This document shows positions 1 through 8,329 of a stretch of 64,000 nucleotides of DNA, piece after piece (position 1 is the stretch's first letter; every line of letters begins with the position of its first letter). The position numbers and the translations under genes were made by a program. Source of the stretch: JAGOCV01 sp049445855 (GTDB taxonomy: Bacteria > Pseudomonadota > Gammaproteobacteria > Burkholderiales > Burkholderiaceae_C); assembly GCF_049445855.1 (NCBI RefSeq), contig NZ_JBMSDV010000005.1, positions 248,001 to 312,000 on the forward strand, read 5' to 3'. Below the pieces are notes generated by a model. That model had not been told where the DNA came from. It ran no database searches and was given only the letters and a program-made list of their open reading frames with translations.

Positions 1-358
1 TGGCCTGGGCACGGGCACGCACGAGCGGAGCAGCCTGGCTCAGCGTCAGCACACCGGCTGCAACCAGCGCCGAATATTCGCCAAGCGAGTGCCCGGCGAC
101 CACCGACGGTGCCTCGCCCGTCTCGGCCATCCAGACACGATAGGCGGCCACACCCGCAACCAGCATCACCGGCTGGGTATTGGTAGTCAGCGCCAGTATT
201 TCCTTCGGGCCTTCCTTGATGAGCAGCCCGACGTCCTGGCCAAGGGCGTCGGACGCCTCGCGCAGCACTTCCGTCACCACGGGATGTCCACCCCAGCCGT
301 CGAGCATGCCGACCGACTGTGAGCCCTGCCCCGGGAATACAAATGCGAATGGCTTCAT
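1..358 (-). CDS. fabD: Malonyl-CoA:ACP transacylase, N-terminal part (runs off window)
   Basis: FabD moves malonyl groups from CoA to acyl carrier protein and so supplies the extender unit of fatty acid synthesis in the cytoplasm. The visible ~119 residues open with FAFVFPGQGSQ and contain the nucleophile elbow GHSLGEYSAL, with the catalytic Ser in GHSLG. Both motifs are diagnostic of the acyltransferase fold. The C-terminal part lies beyond the left edge. It starts 14 bp after fabH and is the last visible gene of the yceD-rpmF-plsX-fabH-fabD operon. Confidence 0.95.
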   Translation of the reverse strand, partial: MKPFAFVFPGQGSQSVGMLDGWGGHPVVTEVLREASDALGQDVGLLIKEGPKEILALTTNTQPVMLVAGVAAYRVWMAETGEAPSVVAGHSLGEYSALVAAGVLTLSQAAPLVRARAQA

Positions 359-372
359 GTCTCTTGTCTTGT

Positions 373-1350
373 TCAGAAGTTCATCAGAACGGCGCCCCAG
401 GTGAAGCCACCACCCACCCCTTCGAGCATGAGCGTGTCGCCCTGCTTGATGCGCCCGCTGCGCACTGCATCGTCGAGTGCGAGCGGAATCGACGCTGCCG
501 ATGTGTTGCCATGCTGGTCGACCGTGACGACCAGCTTTTCCAACGGCAGCTTCAGCTTCTTCGCCGTGCTTTGCATGATGCGGATGTTGGCCTGGTGCGG
601 AATCAGCCAGTCGATGTCTGCGTCCGTCAGGTCGGCTTTGGCCAGCGTGGCGCGCGCCGCGTCTTCCAGCACGCCGACAGCGAGTTTGAAAACGGCCTGG
701 CCGTCCATCTTGAGCAACGGGTCACCGAGGACGTTGCCGCCCGACACCGTACCCGGTACGCAAAGAATTCCGACGTGGCGTCCATCGGCATGAAGGTCGG
801 TCGCAAGAATGCCCGGCACTTCTGACGCTTCGAGCACGACGGCACCGGCCCCGTCGCCGAACAGGACGCAGGTCGTGCGGTCGTTGAAGTCGAGGATGCG
901 ACTGAAGACTTCCGCACCGATCACGAGCGCTCGGCTGGCCGTGCCGTTCTGGATCATCGCATCGGCAACCGTCAAGGCGTAGACGAAGCCAGAGCAGACC
1001 GCCTGCACATCAAAGGCCGGACAGCCCGAGATGCCCAGCTTGTGCTGCAGGATGCAGGCCGCCGAAGGGAACACCATGTCAGGCGTCGACGTCGCGACGA
1101 TGATCAGGTCGATATCCGCTGGCGCGCGACCTGCAGCCTCAAGAGCGCGGCGGGCGGCTTCAGCGCCCAGATCACTGCTTGTCACCTCGGGCGCGGCAAA
1201 GTGGCGTGCGCGGATGCCCGTCCGCTCCACGATCCACTGATCGGAGGTCTCAACGCCTCGACCAGCCAATTCTTCGGCGAGTTCAGCGTTCGTCACCCGG
1301 CGCGGCGGCAGGAAACTGCCGGTGCCGGTAATGCGGGAATAACGTCTCAT
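373..1350 (-). CDS. fabH: 3-oxoacyl-ACP synthase III (KAS III)
   Basis: FabH condenses acetyl-CoA with malonyl-ACP to start each round of type II fatty acid synthesis. The protein has 325 residues, a normal length. The Cys-His-Asn triad is visible: Cys119 in AVCSGF, His252 in IPHQAN and Asn282 in HGNTSAAS. The C-terminus GGGFTWGAVLM is also typical. Its ATG directly abuts the plsX stop codon (0 bp between them), so the two are probably translationally coupled. The gene is followed 14 bp later by fabD. Confidence 0.97.
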   Translation of the reverse strand: MRRYSRITGTGSFLPPRRVTNAELAEELAGRGVETSDQWIVERTGIRARHFAAPEVTSSDLGAEAARRALEAAGRAPADIDLIIVATSTPDMVFPSAACILQHKLGISGCPAFDVQAVCSGFVYALTVADAMIQNGTASRALVIGAEVFSRILDFNDRTTCVLFGDGAGAVVLEASEVPGILATDLHADGRHVGILCVPGTVSGGNVLGDPLLKMDGQAVFKLAVGVLEDAARATLAKADLTDADIDWLIPHQANIRIMQSTAKKLKLPLEKLVVTVDQHGNTSAASIPLALDDAVRSGRIKQGDTLMLEGVGGGFTWGAVLMNF

Positions 1351-2400
1351 TTATTCAGTCAGAACCGGTACGGGCCCGGTGGTTGCCTGCGGAGCCGCCA
1401 ACAAGGGTGCTGCATGGGCAATCCGGGCCTGCACCCTGTCCAGCAGTTGATTGCGCGCTGAATCATACGCGCGGTTGAGTGCGTGCTCGAAGGCAAGCTC
1501 ATCGGCCGAACCATGGCTCTTGAACACCAGGCCACGCAAGCCCAGCAGAGCCGCGCCGTTGTATCGCCGGTAGTCCATCCTGCCTTTGAGTGCAGATAGG
1601 ACCGGATAGGCAACGATCGCCGCGACTTTTGTCAAGATATTGCGGGAAAACTCTGCGCGCAAGAAATTCAGGATCATGGAAGCCAGGCCCTCACTGGCTT
1701 TCAATGCAACGTTGCCGACAAAGCCGTCACAGACCACGATGTCCACCGTCCCCTTGAAAATATCGTTGCCTTCGACATTTCCATAAAAATTCAAATCGCC
1801 CGTTTTACCGGCAGATCGCAGCAGTTCACCCGTTTTCTTGATGACTTCGCTGCCTTTGATCAACTCTTCGCCGATGTTCAGCAAGCCCACCGTTGGACTG
1901 TCGTCATCATTGAGCACGGACACGAGGGCGGAGCCCATCACGGCGAACTGGAACAGATGTTCGGCCGTGCAATCGACATTGGCACCGAGATCAAGAACCG
2001 TGGTCGCCTTGCCCGCTGCGTTCGGCATCTGCGTTGCGATGGCGGGGCGATCGATGCCGTCCATCGTCTTGAGCAGATAGCGCGCAATGGCCATGAGCGC
2101 GCCGGTGTTGCCTGCGGAAACCGCTGCGGCGGCGGCCCCGCTCTTCACCTGCTGGATCGCGACGCGCATCGACGAATCCTTCTTGCGGCGCAAAGCCACC
2201 TCGACAGGGTCGTCCATGGCCACCACTTCAGAGGCAGCAACCACAGAGGCACGTTCGTGTGAAAAGGACTTCAGGCTATCAGGCAGGCCCACGAGCAGGA
2301 CACGTGCGTCTGGATGCCTGTCCAGAAAATGACGGCACGCAGGCAGCGTGACGCGGGGGCCAAAGTCGCCCCCCATGCAATCGACGGCAAGGGTGATCAT
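1351..2400 (-). CDS. plsX: Phosphate acyltransferase PlsX
   Basis: PlsX makes acyl-phosphate from acyl-ACP, which PlsY then uses to acylate glycerol-3-phosphate, so it links fatty acid synthesis to phospholipid synthesis at the inner face of the membrane. The N-terminus ITLAVDCMGGDFGPRVTLPA is the family hallmark; VSAGNTGALM and CDGFVGNVALKASEG are further conserved blocks. Length is 349 residues. It sits between rpmF (97 bp upstream) and fabH (abutting), the usual proteobacterial arrangement. Confidence 0.97.
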   Translation of the reverse strand: MITLAVDCMGGDFGPRVTLPACRHFLDRHPDARVLLVGLPDSLKSFSHERASVVAASEVVAMDDPVEVALRRKKDSSMRVAIQQVKSGAAAAAVSAGNTGALMAIARYLLKTMDGIDRPAIATQMPNAAGKATTVLDLGANVDCTAEHLFQFAVMGSALVSVLNDDDSPTVGLLNIGEELIKGSEVIKKTGELLRSAGKTGDLNFYGNVEGNDIFKGTVDIVVCDGFVGNVALKASEGLASMILNFLRAEFSRNILTKVAAIVAYPVLSALKGRMDYRRYNGAALLGLRGLVFKSHGSADELAFEHALNRAYDSARNQLLDRVQARIAHAAPLLAAPQATTGPVPVLTE

Positions 2401-2497
2401 GGGTTGATCAGCGCAGCCGGATATCAGGCGCGGCCATCAAAACAAAGGCCCGTTGCTACCTTTGAACGTAGCGCCGGGCCCATTGCCTGAAAGGCGA

Positions 2498-2680
2498 TCA
2501 AGCTTCGGATTTGCTCTTGACGACCTTGCGGCCACGGTAAAAACCGTTGGGGCTGATGTGGTGACGCAGATGCGCTTCGCCCGTGGTCGGCTCGACAGCC
2601 AGACCCGGCACGTTCAGCGCATTGTGCGAACGGTGCATGCCGCGCTTGGAAGGAGATTTCTTGTTTTGCTGGACAGCCAT
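2498..2680 (-). CDS. rpmF: 50S ribosomal protein L32
   Basis: This 60-residue protein begins MAVQQNKKSPSKRGMHRSHN and is a clear L32 of the large ribosomal subunit. The ATG at 2680 was preferred over a further upstream in-frame start because MAVQQNKKS is the invariant L32 N-terminus and a GGAG-like ribosome binding site precedes it. L32 genes commonly lie between yceD (DUF177) and plsX, as here. The C-terminus GFYRGRKVVKSKSEA is slightly extended. Zinc-ligand cysteines are absent, as in many proteobacterial L32 proteins. Confidence 0.97.
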   Translation of the reverse strand: MAVQQNKKSPSKRGMHRSHNALNVPGLAVEPTTGEAHLRHHISPNGFYRGRKVVKSKSEA

Positions 2681-2773
2681 GGTCGGCTCCTGGTCAAAAA
2701 TGGGTGGTAAAGGAGTGGGATCGTGCGCAAGCCAAATTGCGCCAAGCCCGCGATTATAGCCCAACTTGTTGAT

Positions 2774-3331
2774 TTAGCTGGATTTCCTGCCTTTGAGCCC
2801 GGCAAGTGCGGCGAACGGGCTGGGCGCAGGCGCCACCACCGCAGATTCCTCATCAGGAAACGCCAGCTTCACATCGGCCGGACAGACGTCGTGACGCGGG
2901 ACCAGTGGCATTTCCATGATCAGCTCGTCCTCGATCAGGGCCAGCAAATCGAAATCCCGGCTGAAGACCAGGACATCTTCTTCTGCCTCTTCGTCTTCGG
3001 TCGCCGCCGTTTTCTCATCTGCAACGAAGCGGAAAGCGCGTTTCACCGACAGCCCGATCTCCACAGGCGCCATGCAGCGCTGGCAGATCATGGGCAAATT
3101 CGTACCGGCTTCGACATGCAGCCAGACCTGCGCAGCACCCGTGCGCTGCGCAAGCGACTCGCCACGTGCGGTCCATCTGACCTGCTTGCCAGCCGCTTCA
3201 GCGGCCATGCCAGACGGCACTTCCGCCAGCAAACGCGCGAACCGGGCCAGCTCGCTGACGCCCGACAACGACGCCCCCGCCTGCGCGAGCGCGCGGACAT
3301 CCAGCGGCCGGGGACTGAACTCTCTTTGCAT
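2774..3331 (-). CDS. yceD: DUF177 / YceD family protein
   Basis: This 185-residue protein belongs to the YceD/DUF177 family, which is linked to 23S rRNA accumulation and is almost always encoded just upstream of rpmF. The family CxxC is visible as ICQRCMAPVEIGL in the middle, followed by a strongly acidic stretch (ATEDEEAEEDVLVF) and the closing FAALAGLKGRKSS. The ATG at 3331 was chosen because a longer reading (from 3406) would overlap the divergent maf start at 3357. The gap to rpmF is 93 bp. Confidence 0.88.
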   Translation of the reverse strand: MQREFSPRPLDVRALAQAGASLSGVSELARFARLLAEVPSGMAAEAAGKQVRWTARGESLAQRTGAAQVWLHVEAGTNLPMICQRCMAPVEIGLSVKRAFRFVADEKTAATEDEEAEEDVLVFSRDFDLLALIEDELIMEMPLVPRHDVCPADVKLAFPDEESAVVAPAPSPFAALAGLKGRKSS

Positions 3332-3356
3332 GCGCCGAGTGTAAGAGAATCGCCCC

Positions 3357-3962
3357 ATGACTAGCGCTCCAGCCGAGGCGAGCCGCACCCTGGTGCTGGG
3401 CTCCACATCCCGCTACCGCCGCGAACTGCTTTCCCGCTTGCGGATTGCGTTCGAGGTCGACTCGCCCGAAGTCGATGAGACCCCCCTGCCGGGTGAAAAG
3501 CCGCATGACCTGGCCTGTCGTCTTGCGCTGGCGAAGGCACACGCGGTTGCGGCCCGGCACCCGGAAGCGGTCGTCATCGGCTCGGATCAGGTTGCGGATT
3601 TCGCCGGCCAGCCGATCGGCAAGCCGGGTACCCATGAGCGCGCCACGGCGCAACTGCGGCAGATGCGCGGGCAGACAGTGGTATTCCAGACAGCAGTGGC
3701 CGTGGTTTGCCTGGACAGTGGATTCCAGCAACTCGACCTGGCCCCCGTGCGGGTCACCTTCAGACTGCTGACAGATGCGCAGATCGAAGCCTACCTGCGT
3801 GCCGAGGAGCCATATGACTGCGCCGGCAGCGCCAAAAGCGAAGCATTGGGTATCGCGCTGCTGTCCCGCATCGAAAGCGACGACCCCACGGCGTTGGTGG
3901 GCCTGCCGCTGATACGGACCATCTCGATGATCCAGGCCGCAGGCGTTCAGGTACTGGCATGA
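3357..3962 (+). CDS. yceF: Maf-family nucleotide pyrophosphatase, YceF type (m7GTP-class)
   Basis: Maf proteins hydrolyse non-canonical or modified nucleoside triphosphates; the YceF subgroup prefers 7-methyl-GTP. The 201 residues show LVLGSTSRYRRELL at the N-terminus, EVDETPLPGE, the catalytic-Asp motif VIGSDQVA (Asp77) and the C-terminal DPTALVGLPLI. This pattern fits YceF better than the dTTP/UTP-type YhdE. It is divergent from yceD with only 25 bp between the start codons. Its stop overlaps the next start (ATGA at 3959-3962), so translation of the methylase gene is coupled. Confidence 0.92.
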   Translation: MTSAPAEASRTLVLGSTSRYRRELLSRLRIAFEVDSPEVDETPLPGEKPHDLACRLALAKAHAVAARHPEAVVIGSDQVADFAGQPIGKPGTHERATAQLRQMRGQTVVFQTAVAVVCLDSGFQQLDLAPVRVTFRLLTDAQIEAYLRAEEPYDCAGSAKSEALGIALLSRIESDDPTALVGLPLIRTISMIQAAGVQVLA

Positions 3963-4762
3963 CGACCGGAGGTGAATCGAAGCGCGGAGCGCTCTACCTT
4001 GTTCCCGCGCCACTGGACTTCGGTTGTGCAGGGCAAGGTCTGCTGACGGCGCAGATGCCCATGGAGACATTGCGGATTGCAGCGCGGCTGACGCACTGGG
4101 TCTGCGAGAACGCGAAGTCCACGCGTGCCTATCTCAAGCGGGTGGGAGAGATCGTGCCGCTGGCCGAACCCATCCAAAACCAGCACTTGACGGAACTGCC
4201 ACGTGAAGCACACAAGAAAGGCGACCATGCAGGTGGTGGCGGCGCGGAGTTTGACGCCTCGAAACTGCTGAGCCCCGCTTTGGCAGGCTTCGACATGGGC
4301 CTGATCAGTGAGGCCGGAATGCCCGCCATCGCCGATCCCGGCTCGTCGATCGTGCGCGCAGCGCATGACGCCGGCATCGACGTCCGTCCGCTGACCGGGC
4401 CAGTCTCACTGCTGCTGGGCCTCGCGGCAAGCGGCCTCAACGGCCAGAACTTCGCATTCGTCGGTTACCTGCCGCAGGACGCAGCGCAGCGCACCAGGCG
4501 CATCCAGGAACTGGAATCACTGGCCTTGCGGTCGGGTCAGACGCAGATGTTCATCGAGACGCCATACCGCAACGCAGCGCTGCACAAGGCGTTGCTCCAG
4601 ACGCTGCAGCAGAACACCCGCCTGGCGATCAGCAGCGGGCTCACGCTGCCGTCCGCACGGACGTGCAGTGCGACGGCAAAATCATGGAAGCAGTGGCAGC
4701 TTCAGGGTGACGCGCGCGTACCGGACAACGACACGCCCGCCGTGTTCGCGATCGGCAGGTAG
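3959..4762 (+). CDS. RsmI-like SAM-dependent methyltransferase (tetrapyrrole-methylase fold)
   Basis: This 267-residue protein has the COG0313/RsmI fold: LYLVPAPLDF at the N-terminus, GLISEAGMPAIADPGSSIV as the SAM-binding loop, then PLTGPVSLLLGLAASGLNGQNFAFVGYLP and the ETPYRN motif. True RsmI 2'-O-methylates C1402 of 16S rRNA, but its N-terminus usually reads LYVVATPIGNL. This one differs there and carries a glycine-rich insert near residue 95 (GDHAGGGGAE), so it is probably the second, uncharacterised paralogue common in Burkholderiales. It overlaps maf by 4 bp. The exact substrate is unknown. Confidence 0.8.
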   Translation: MTTGGESKRGALYLVPAPLDFGCAGQGLLTAQMPMETLRIAARLTHWVCENAKSTRAYLKRVGEIVPLAEPIQNQHLTELPREAHKKGDHAGGGGAEFDASKLLSPALAGFDMGLISEAGMPAIADPGSSIVRAAHDAGIDVRPLTGPVSLLLGLAASGLNGQNFAFVGYLPQDAAQRTRRIQELESLALRSGQTQMFIETPYRNAALHKALLQTLQQNTRLAISSGLTLPSARTCSATAKSWKQWQLQGDARVPDNDTPAVFAIGR

Positions 4763-4769
4763 TGGGCTA

Positions 4770-5750
4770 TCAGCGGATCGCCGGCAGCGATCGCACGGCA
4801 CGCACCGCGCCTTCACCAATCGCGGCGCCGAATCGCTTGGCCAAGCGCTCGGCGACATTCTCGCGGCGCGTGTAGTCGATCAGCTCTTCAGCCTTGACCA
4901 CTTCGCGTGCCACGTAGTCGAGGCTGCCGATCTGATCGGCCAGGCCGAGTTCGATGGATTGCTGCCCCGTCCAGAACAGGCCGCTGAACAGTTCGGGCGA
5001 TTCCTTCAGCCGCTGACCCCGCCCCGCCTTCACCACACCGATGAACTGCTGGTGGATCTGGTTGAGCATGGCCTGCGCATACGCCTTCTGCGACTCCGTC
5101 TGCGGGCTGAACGGATCGAGGAAGCCCTTGTTCTCGCCCGCCGTCATCAATCGGCGTTCGACCCCCAGCTTGTCCATGAGACCGGTGAAACCGAAACCGT
5201 CCATCAGCACGCCGATGCTGCCGACGATGCTCGCCTTGTCCACGAAGATCTTGTCGGTCGATGCGGCGATGTAGTACGCCGCCGAAGCGCACGATTCCTC
5301 GACCACTGCATAGATCGGCTTCTTGTGCCTGGCTTTCAGGCGCAGGATCTCGTCGCTGATGATGCCGGCCTGCACCGGGCTGCCGCCTGGCGAGTTGATC
5401 AGCAGCACCACGGCCTGCGCGCCTTCGTCCTCGAAGGCACTGCGCATGGCGGCGACGACGAATTCGGCGCTCGCATCGGCACCGGAAGCAATCTCGCCCT
5501 TGATCTCCACCACGGCGGTGTGCGCCGTGGTCTTGTCCACTGTCGTCGTGCTGCGATGGAGCAGCGCCCAGATCAGCAGGACAAAAACACTCAACCACGC
5601 CAGCCGGAAGAAGATCTTCCAGCGGCGGGCAGAGCGCTGCTCGTTCAGCGCCGCATAGGCCAGCTTCTCGAGCGTGGCGCGTTCCCAGCCGGGCTCGCGC
5701 GCGCCGGAAGGAGCAGCGCCGTGGACATCGTTATCGAAAGGGTCACTCAT
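4770..5750 (-). CDS. sppA: Signal peptide peptidase SppA-type S49 serine protease
   Basis: An inner-membrane protease that degrades cleaved signal peptides. The 326-residue protein has one membrane segment at about residues 45-64, then the S49 core: LLINSPGGSPVQAG, the probable nucleophile Ser156 in EESCASAAYYIAAS, and the probable general-base Lys208 in AGENKGFLDPF. It is the short, single-domain form (about half the length of Escherichia coli SppA). It is probably the last gene of the rluC-HAD-Rieske-sppA run, starting 3 bp after the Rieske gene. Confidence 0.93.
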   Translation of the reverse strand: MSDPFDNDVHGAAPSGAREPGWERATLEKLAYAALNEQRSARRWKIFFRLAWLSVFVLLIWALLHRSTTTVDKTTAHTAVVEIKGEIASGADASAEFVVAAMRSAFEDEGAQAVVLLINSPGGSPVQAGIISDEILRLKARHKKPIYAVVEESCASAAYYIAASTDKIFVDKASIVGSIGVLMDGFGFTGLMDKLGVERRLMTAGENKGFLDPFSPQTESQKAYAQAMLNQIHQQFIGVVKAGRGQRLKESPELFSGLFWTGQQSIELGLADQIGSLDYVAREVVKAEELIDYTRRENVAERLAKRFGAAIGEGAVRAVRSLPAIR

Positions 5751-5752
5751 GT

Positions 5753-6118
5753 TCAGAACTCGACAGGCTTGAGGTTGTAGTCAGTATGCCAGTGCACCAC
5801 GCCGTCACGTTCGCTCAGCGCGATCTTGACGAGGCCGCCACGGCAAGGGCCGCCGCTGCACTGTCCGGTATCCGGCCGGTAAGCCGCGCCGTGCGTCGCA
5901 CACAGCAGCCACTGGCCGGTGTCGTCGAAGAAACGGTTGGGCTGGTAATCCATTTCCATGGCGACGTGGGTGCAACGGTTCAGGTAAGCATGCGGCTGAC
6001 CTTGGTAGCGGATGGCAAATGCGCGGCAGGTCTGTCCGGCGAAATTCACATCGAAAGGAACGGCGTTGCCGCCCTCCGGCAGATCGGAGGCATTGCAAAG
6101 AGCGATCTGCTCGTTCAT
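5753..6118 (-). CDS. Small Rieske [2Fe-2S] protein
   Basis: A 121-residue soluble single-domain Rieske protein. The cluster ligands are Cys49 and His51 (NRCTHVAM) and Cys73 and His76 (LLCATHGAAY), followed by the expected GxC-rich segment DTGQCSGGPC. No transmembrane segment or catalytic partner domain is present, so it looks like a ferredoxin-type electron carrier or the small regulatory-type Rieske common in this operon of Burkholderiales. It lies 3 bp before sppA and 6 bp after the HAD phosphatase gene. Its redox partner cannot be told from sequence. Confidence 0.88.
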   Translation of the reverse strand: MNEQIALCNASDLPEGGNAVPFDVNFAGQTCRAFAIRYQGQPHAYLNRCTHVAMEMDYQPNRFFDDTGQWLLCATHGAAYRPDTGQCSGGPCRGGLVKIALSERDGVVHWHTDYNLKPVEF

Positions 6119-6123
6119 GCCGC

Positions 6124-6780
6124 CTAGCCGTTGGTCAGCAGCCAGTCATGCAGCTCGCGCACCGAATGCGCGACGACGCGCGGATTGAGCACGTGGAAGG
6201 CGTCCGGTTCGTGCGCACCGTAACTCACGCCGACACTCGCGCAACCGGCGTTCACCGCCATCTGCAGATCATGCGTGGTGTCACCGATCATCAGCGTGCG
6301 CGCCGGGTCGACACCGAATTCACGCATCAGTTCGTGCAGCATGCGCGGGTGTGGCTTTCCGGCGGTCTCGTCCGCGGTGCGCGAACCGTCGAACACGCCG
6401 CGCAACTCGACTGCATGGAGGGCTTCGTCCAGGCCTGCGCGCGATTTACCGGTGGCAACCGCCAGCAGATGATTGCGTGCCTTCAGATCGGCCAGCAACT
6501 CCAGCACGCCATCGAACAGGCTGATGTCATTCTGGTGCGCGACATAGTGAAATTTGTAGCGCTCACCCAGTTGGGGGTATCTCTCGACCGGAACGTCGGG
6601 AGCTGCATGCGCCAGCGCCTGCATCAGGCCCATGCCGATGACGTAGGCCGCTTCGCGATCGGTCGGCACGGTGCCCCCCACATCCCGAACCGCTGCCTGG
6701 ATACAACGGACGATGATCTTGGTGGAGTCGAAGAGTGTGCCGTCCCAATCGAAGGCAATGAGGTCAAACTGGCGCGGCAT
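6124..6780 (-). CDS. HAD-superfamily phosphatase, phosphoglycolate-phosphatase-like
   Basis: The protein has 218 residues. HAD motif I is DWDGTLFDS (Asp11 nucleophile, Asp13 acid/base), the motif II/III region includes AVATGKSRAGLDEAL, and motif IV is MIGDTTHDLQMAVNAG. The cap is the small alpha-helical type seen in Gph-like phosphatases. Its start lies within the 3' end of rluC (17-bp overlap). Linkage to rluC is common in betaproteobacteria, but the physiological substrate is not evident. Confidence 0.88.
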   Translation of the reverse strand: MPRQFDLIAFDWDGTLFDSTKIIVRCIQAAVRDVGGTVPTDREAAYVIGMGLMQALAHAAPDVPVERYPQLGERYKFHYVAHQNDISLFDGVLELLADLKARNHLLAVATGKSRAGLDEALHAVELRGVFDGSRTADETAGKPHPRMLHELMREFGVDPARTLMIGDTTHDLQMAVNAGCASVGVSYGAHEPDAFHVLNPRVVAHSVRELHDWLLTNG

Positions 6781-7816
6781 GGTCCACGAATTGTCGCAGT
6801 TCTTCAGGCAGATCGGAGATCAGTTCGACGCGCCGGCCATCCGCCGGATGGTTGAACTGCAAGCGCCATGCGTGCAGGAACATCCGGCGCAATCCCGGAC
6901 CGGCACCTGGCCTGGCCAAGGCCTTGTTCAGCGCGAAGTCGCCGTACTTGTCGTCCCCCACGATGGGGTGTCCAGCCGACGCCAGATGCACGCGGATCTG
7001 GTGCGTACGGCCCGTCTTGATGGTCACTTCGAGCAGCGTGAAATCGCGCAGCTTCTTCGCCACTTTCACCAGGGTGATGGAGCGCATGCCGTCCGGATCG
7101 TCGCGACTCACCACCTTGACGCGGCGCTCACCCGCTGCCGCGCCTGCGCCCGGAGGCAGCAGATATTTGTGCAGGGGCTGATCGATGACTTTCCTGTTTG
7201 CCGGCCAGGCGCCGCTCACCAGCGCCAGGTAGGTCTTGCCGGTTTCCCGCTCGCGGAACTGGTCCTGCAACGCCGTCAGCGCGCTGCGCTTCTTGGCCAC
7301 CAGCAGCACGCCCGAAGTTTCCCGATCCAGCCGGTGGACGAGTTCCAGCAGCTTGGCCTGCGGGCGTGCCTGCCGAAGCTGTTCGATCACGCCGAAGCTC
7401 ACGCCGCTGCCCCCATGCACAGCCACACCGGCAGGTTTGTCGATGGCAAGCACATGCTCGTCTTCCAGCAGCACGGGAAACTCCCGGGCGGGCGCGGACG
7501 GCGCTTCGTCGGTCATGCGGGTTGCCGTACGCACAGGCGGCACACGAACGATGTCTCCGGCAACCACGCGCGAGTCGGCAGACGCGCGACCCTTGTTCAC
7601 CCGTACCTCGCCGCTGCGGATGATGCGGTAGACGTGGGTCTTTGGCACCCCTTTCAGGTGGCGGATCAGGAAGTTGTCCAGCCGCTGGCCTTCGGATTCG
7701 CTGTCCACCCCGATCAGGCGCACCGCATCCCGCGACAGGTCTTGCGACGTGTCCTTGGCGGCAGCCTGCGCTTTCTTGCGCGCAGGCACTAGGTTAGCCC
7801 CTATAATGTTCTTCAC
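6764..7816 (-). CDS. rluC: 23S rRNA pseudouridine synthase RluC
   Basis: RluC makes pseudouridines 955, 2504 and 2580 (E. coli numbering) in 23S rRNA. The protein has an N-terminal S4 RNA-binding domain (GQRLDNFLIRHLKGVPKTHV, RSGEVRVNKGR) and an RluA-type catalytic domain with HRLDRETSGVLLVAKK (catalytic Asp in HRLD), then KTGRTHQIRVHLA. The start is uncertain: the longest form uses GTG at 7816, and another GTG follows at 7789. The upstream choice would place the rne -10 element inside rluC. The gene is divergent from rne, as in most Burkholderiales. Confidence 0.93.
   Translation of the reverse strand: MKNIIGANLVPARKKAQAAAKDTSQDLSRDAVRLIGVDSESEGQRLDNFLIRHLKGVPKTHVYRIIRSGEVRVNKGRASADSRVVAGDIVRVPPVRTATRMTDEAPSAPAREFPVLLEDEHVLAIDKPAGVAVHGGSGVSFGVIEQLRQARPQAKLLELVHRLDRETSGVLLVAKKRSALTALQDQFRERETGKTYLALVSGAWPANRKVIDQPLHKYLLPPGAGAAAGERRVKVVSRDDPDGMRSITLVKVAKKLRDFTLLEVTIKTGRTHQIRVHLASAGHPIVGDDKYGDFALNKALARPGAGPGLRRMFLHAWRLQFNHPADGRRVELISDLPEELRQFVDHAAPV
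7776..7807 (+). promoter_or_regulatory. Probable rne promoter (-10 TATAAT)
   Basis: A perfect sigma-70 -10 hexamer TATAAT lies at 7802-7807, pointing to rne, at the very start of the divergent rluC. The -35 is weak (TTGCGC at 7776-7781 with a long 20-bp spacer), so part of this assignment is inference. Transcription from here would give a leader of about 515 nt before the rne ATG. Confidence 0.55.
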
Positions 7817-8329
7817 CAGCGTCGTGTTGTAAGTGCTTGATTAATCAGAAGTTTAGAGCACCGGTCAAAACGCGCTGCGAGGTCGATGCCGCTGACTGGG
7901 TGTGCACGCAAACCGCCGGCCAATTGCCGACGGTGGCCTGCACGACAGACGGAGGGGCCGACGCCCACGAAACACCGATACGGAATATCAAGCCTGCAAG
8001 CCATCGCTTGCGGGCGGACTGAAGCGAGAAAGAACTGTGTTGCTGGTACTGATCCAACTCTGCCTGCGGTGGCTGATGCCCCCGCAGCGCAGCCATGGAG
8101 CGCACCGGTTGCCCGTGAAGCGGGTCTGGTCCGCGGCCAACGCCGTGGTACCGCAGCACCTTCCCATTCCTCTCGCAGCTTCCATGCGCCCTGGCCCCGA
8201 CCGTCGTGCAAGAGCACGCAAGCGTCGCGGCTGACCGGCAATTCCCTTCGTTTCCCGGCGTCTGTCCAGGCATCGTTGGCCCATCAAGGGCATGTACGAC
8301 ATTGTTTTGACGCAAAAGGGGAACGCATC
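7815..8329 (+). promoter_or_regulatory. Long structured 5' leader of rne (no gene)
   Basis: About 515 bp without a convincing gene between rluC and rne. Two strong hairpins can be drawn. At 7993-8014 a 9-bp stem (CCTGCAAGC/GCTTGCGGG, one G-U pair) closes a CATC loop. At 8128-8152 a stem CCGCGGC/GCCGTGG (one G-U pair) closes a CAAC loop, extended by three more pairs past a bulged T. In enterobacteria the long rne leader folds into hairpins that let RNase E repress its own mRNA; the layout here suggests the same control. A ribosome binding site AAGGGGA precedes the ATG. Confidence 0.65.

Noticed and set aside
319..825. Plus-strand open frames across the fabH region
   Set aside because: Shadows of fabH and fabD; no start signal and no recognisable domain.
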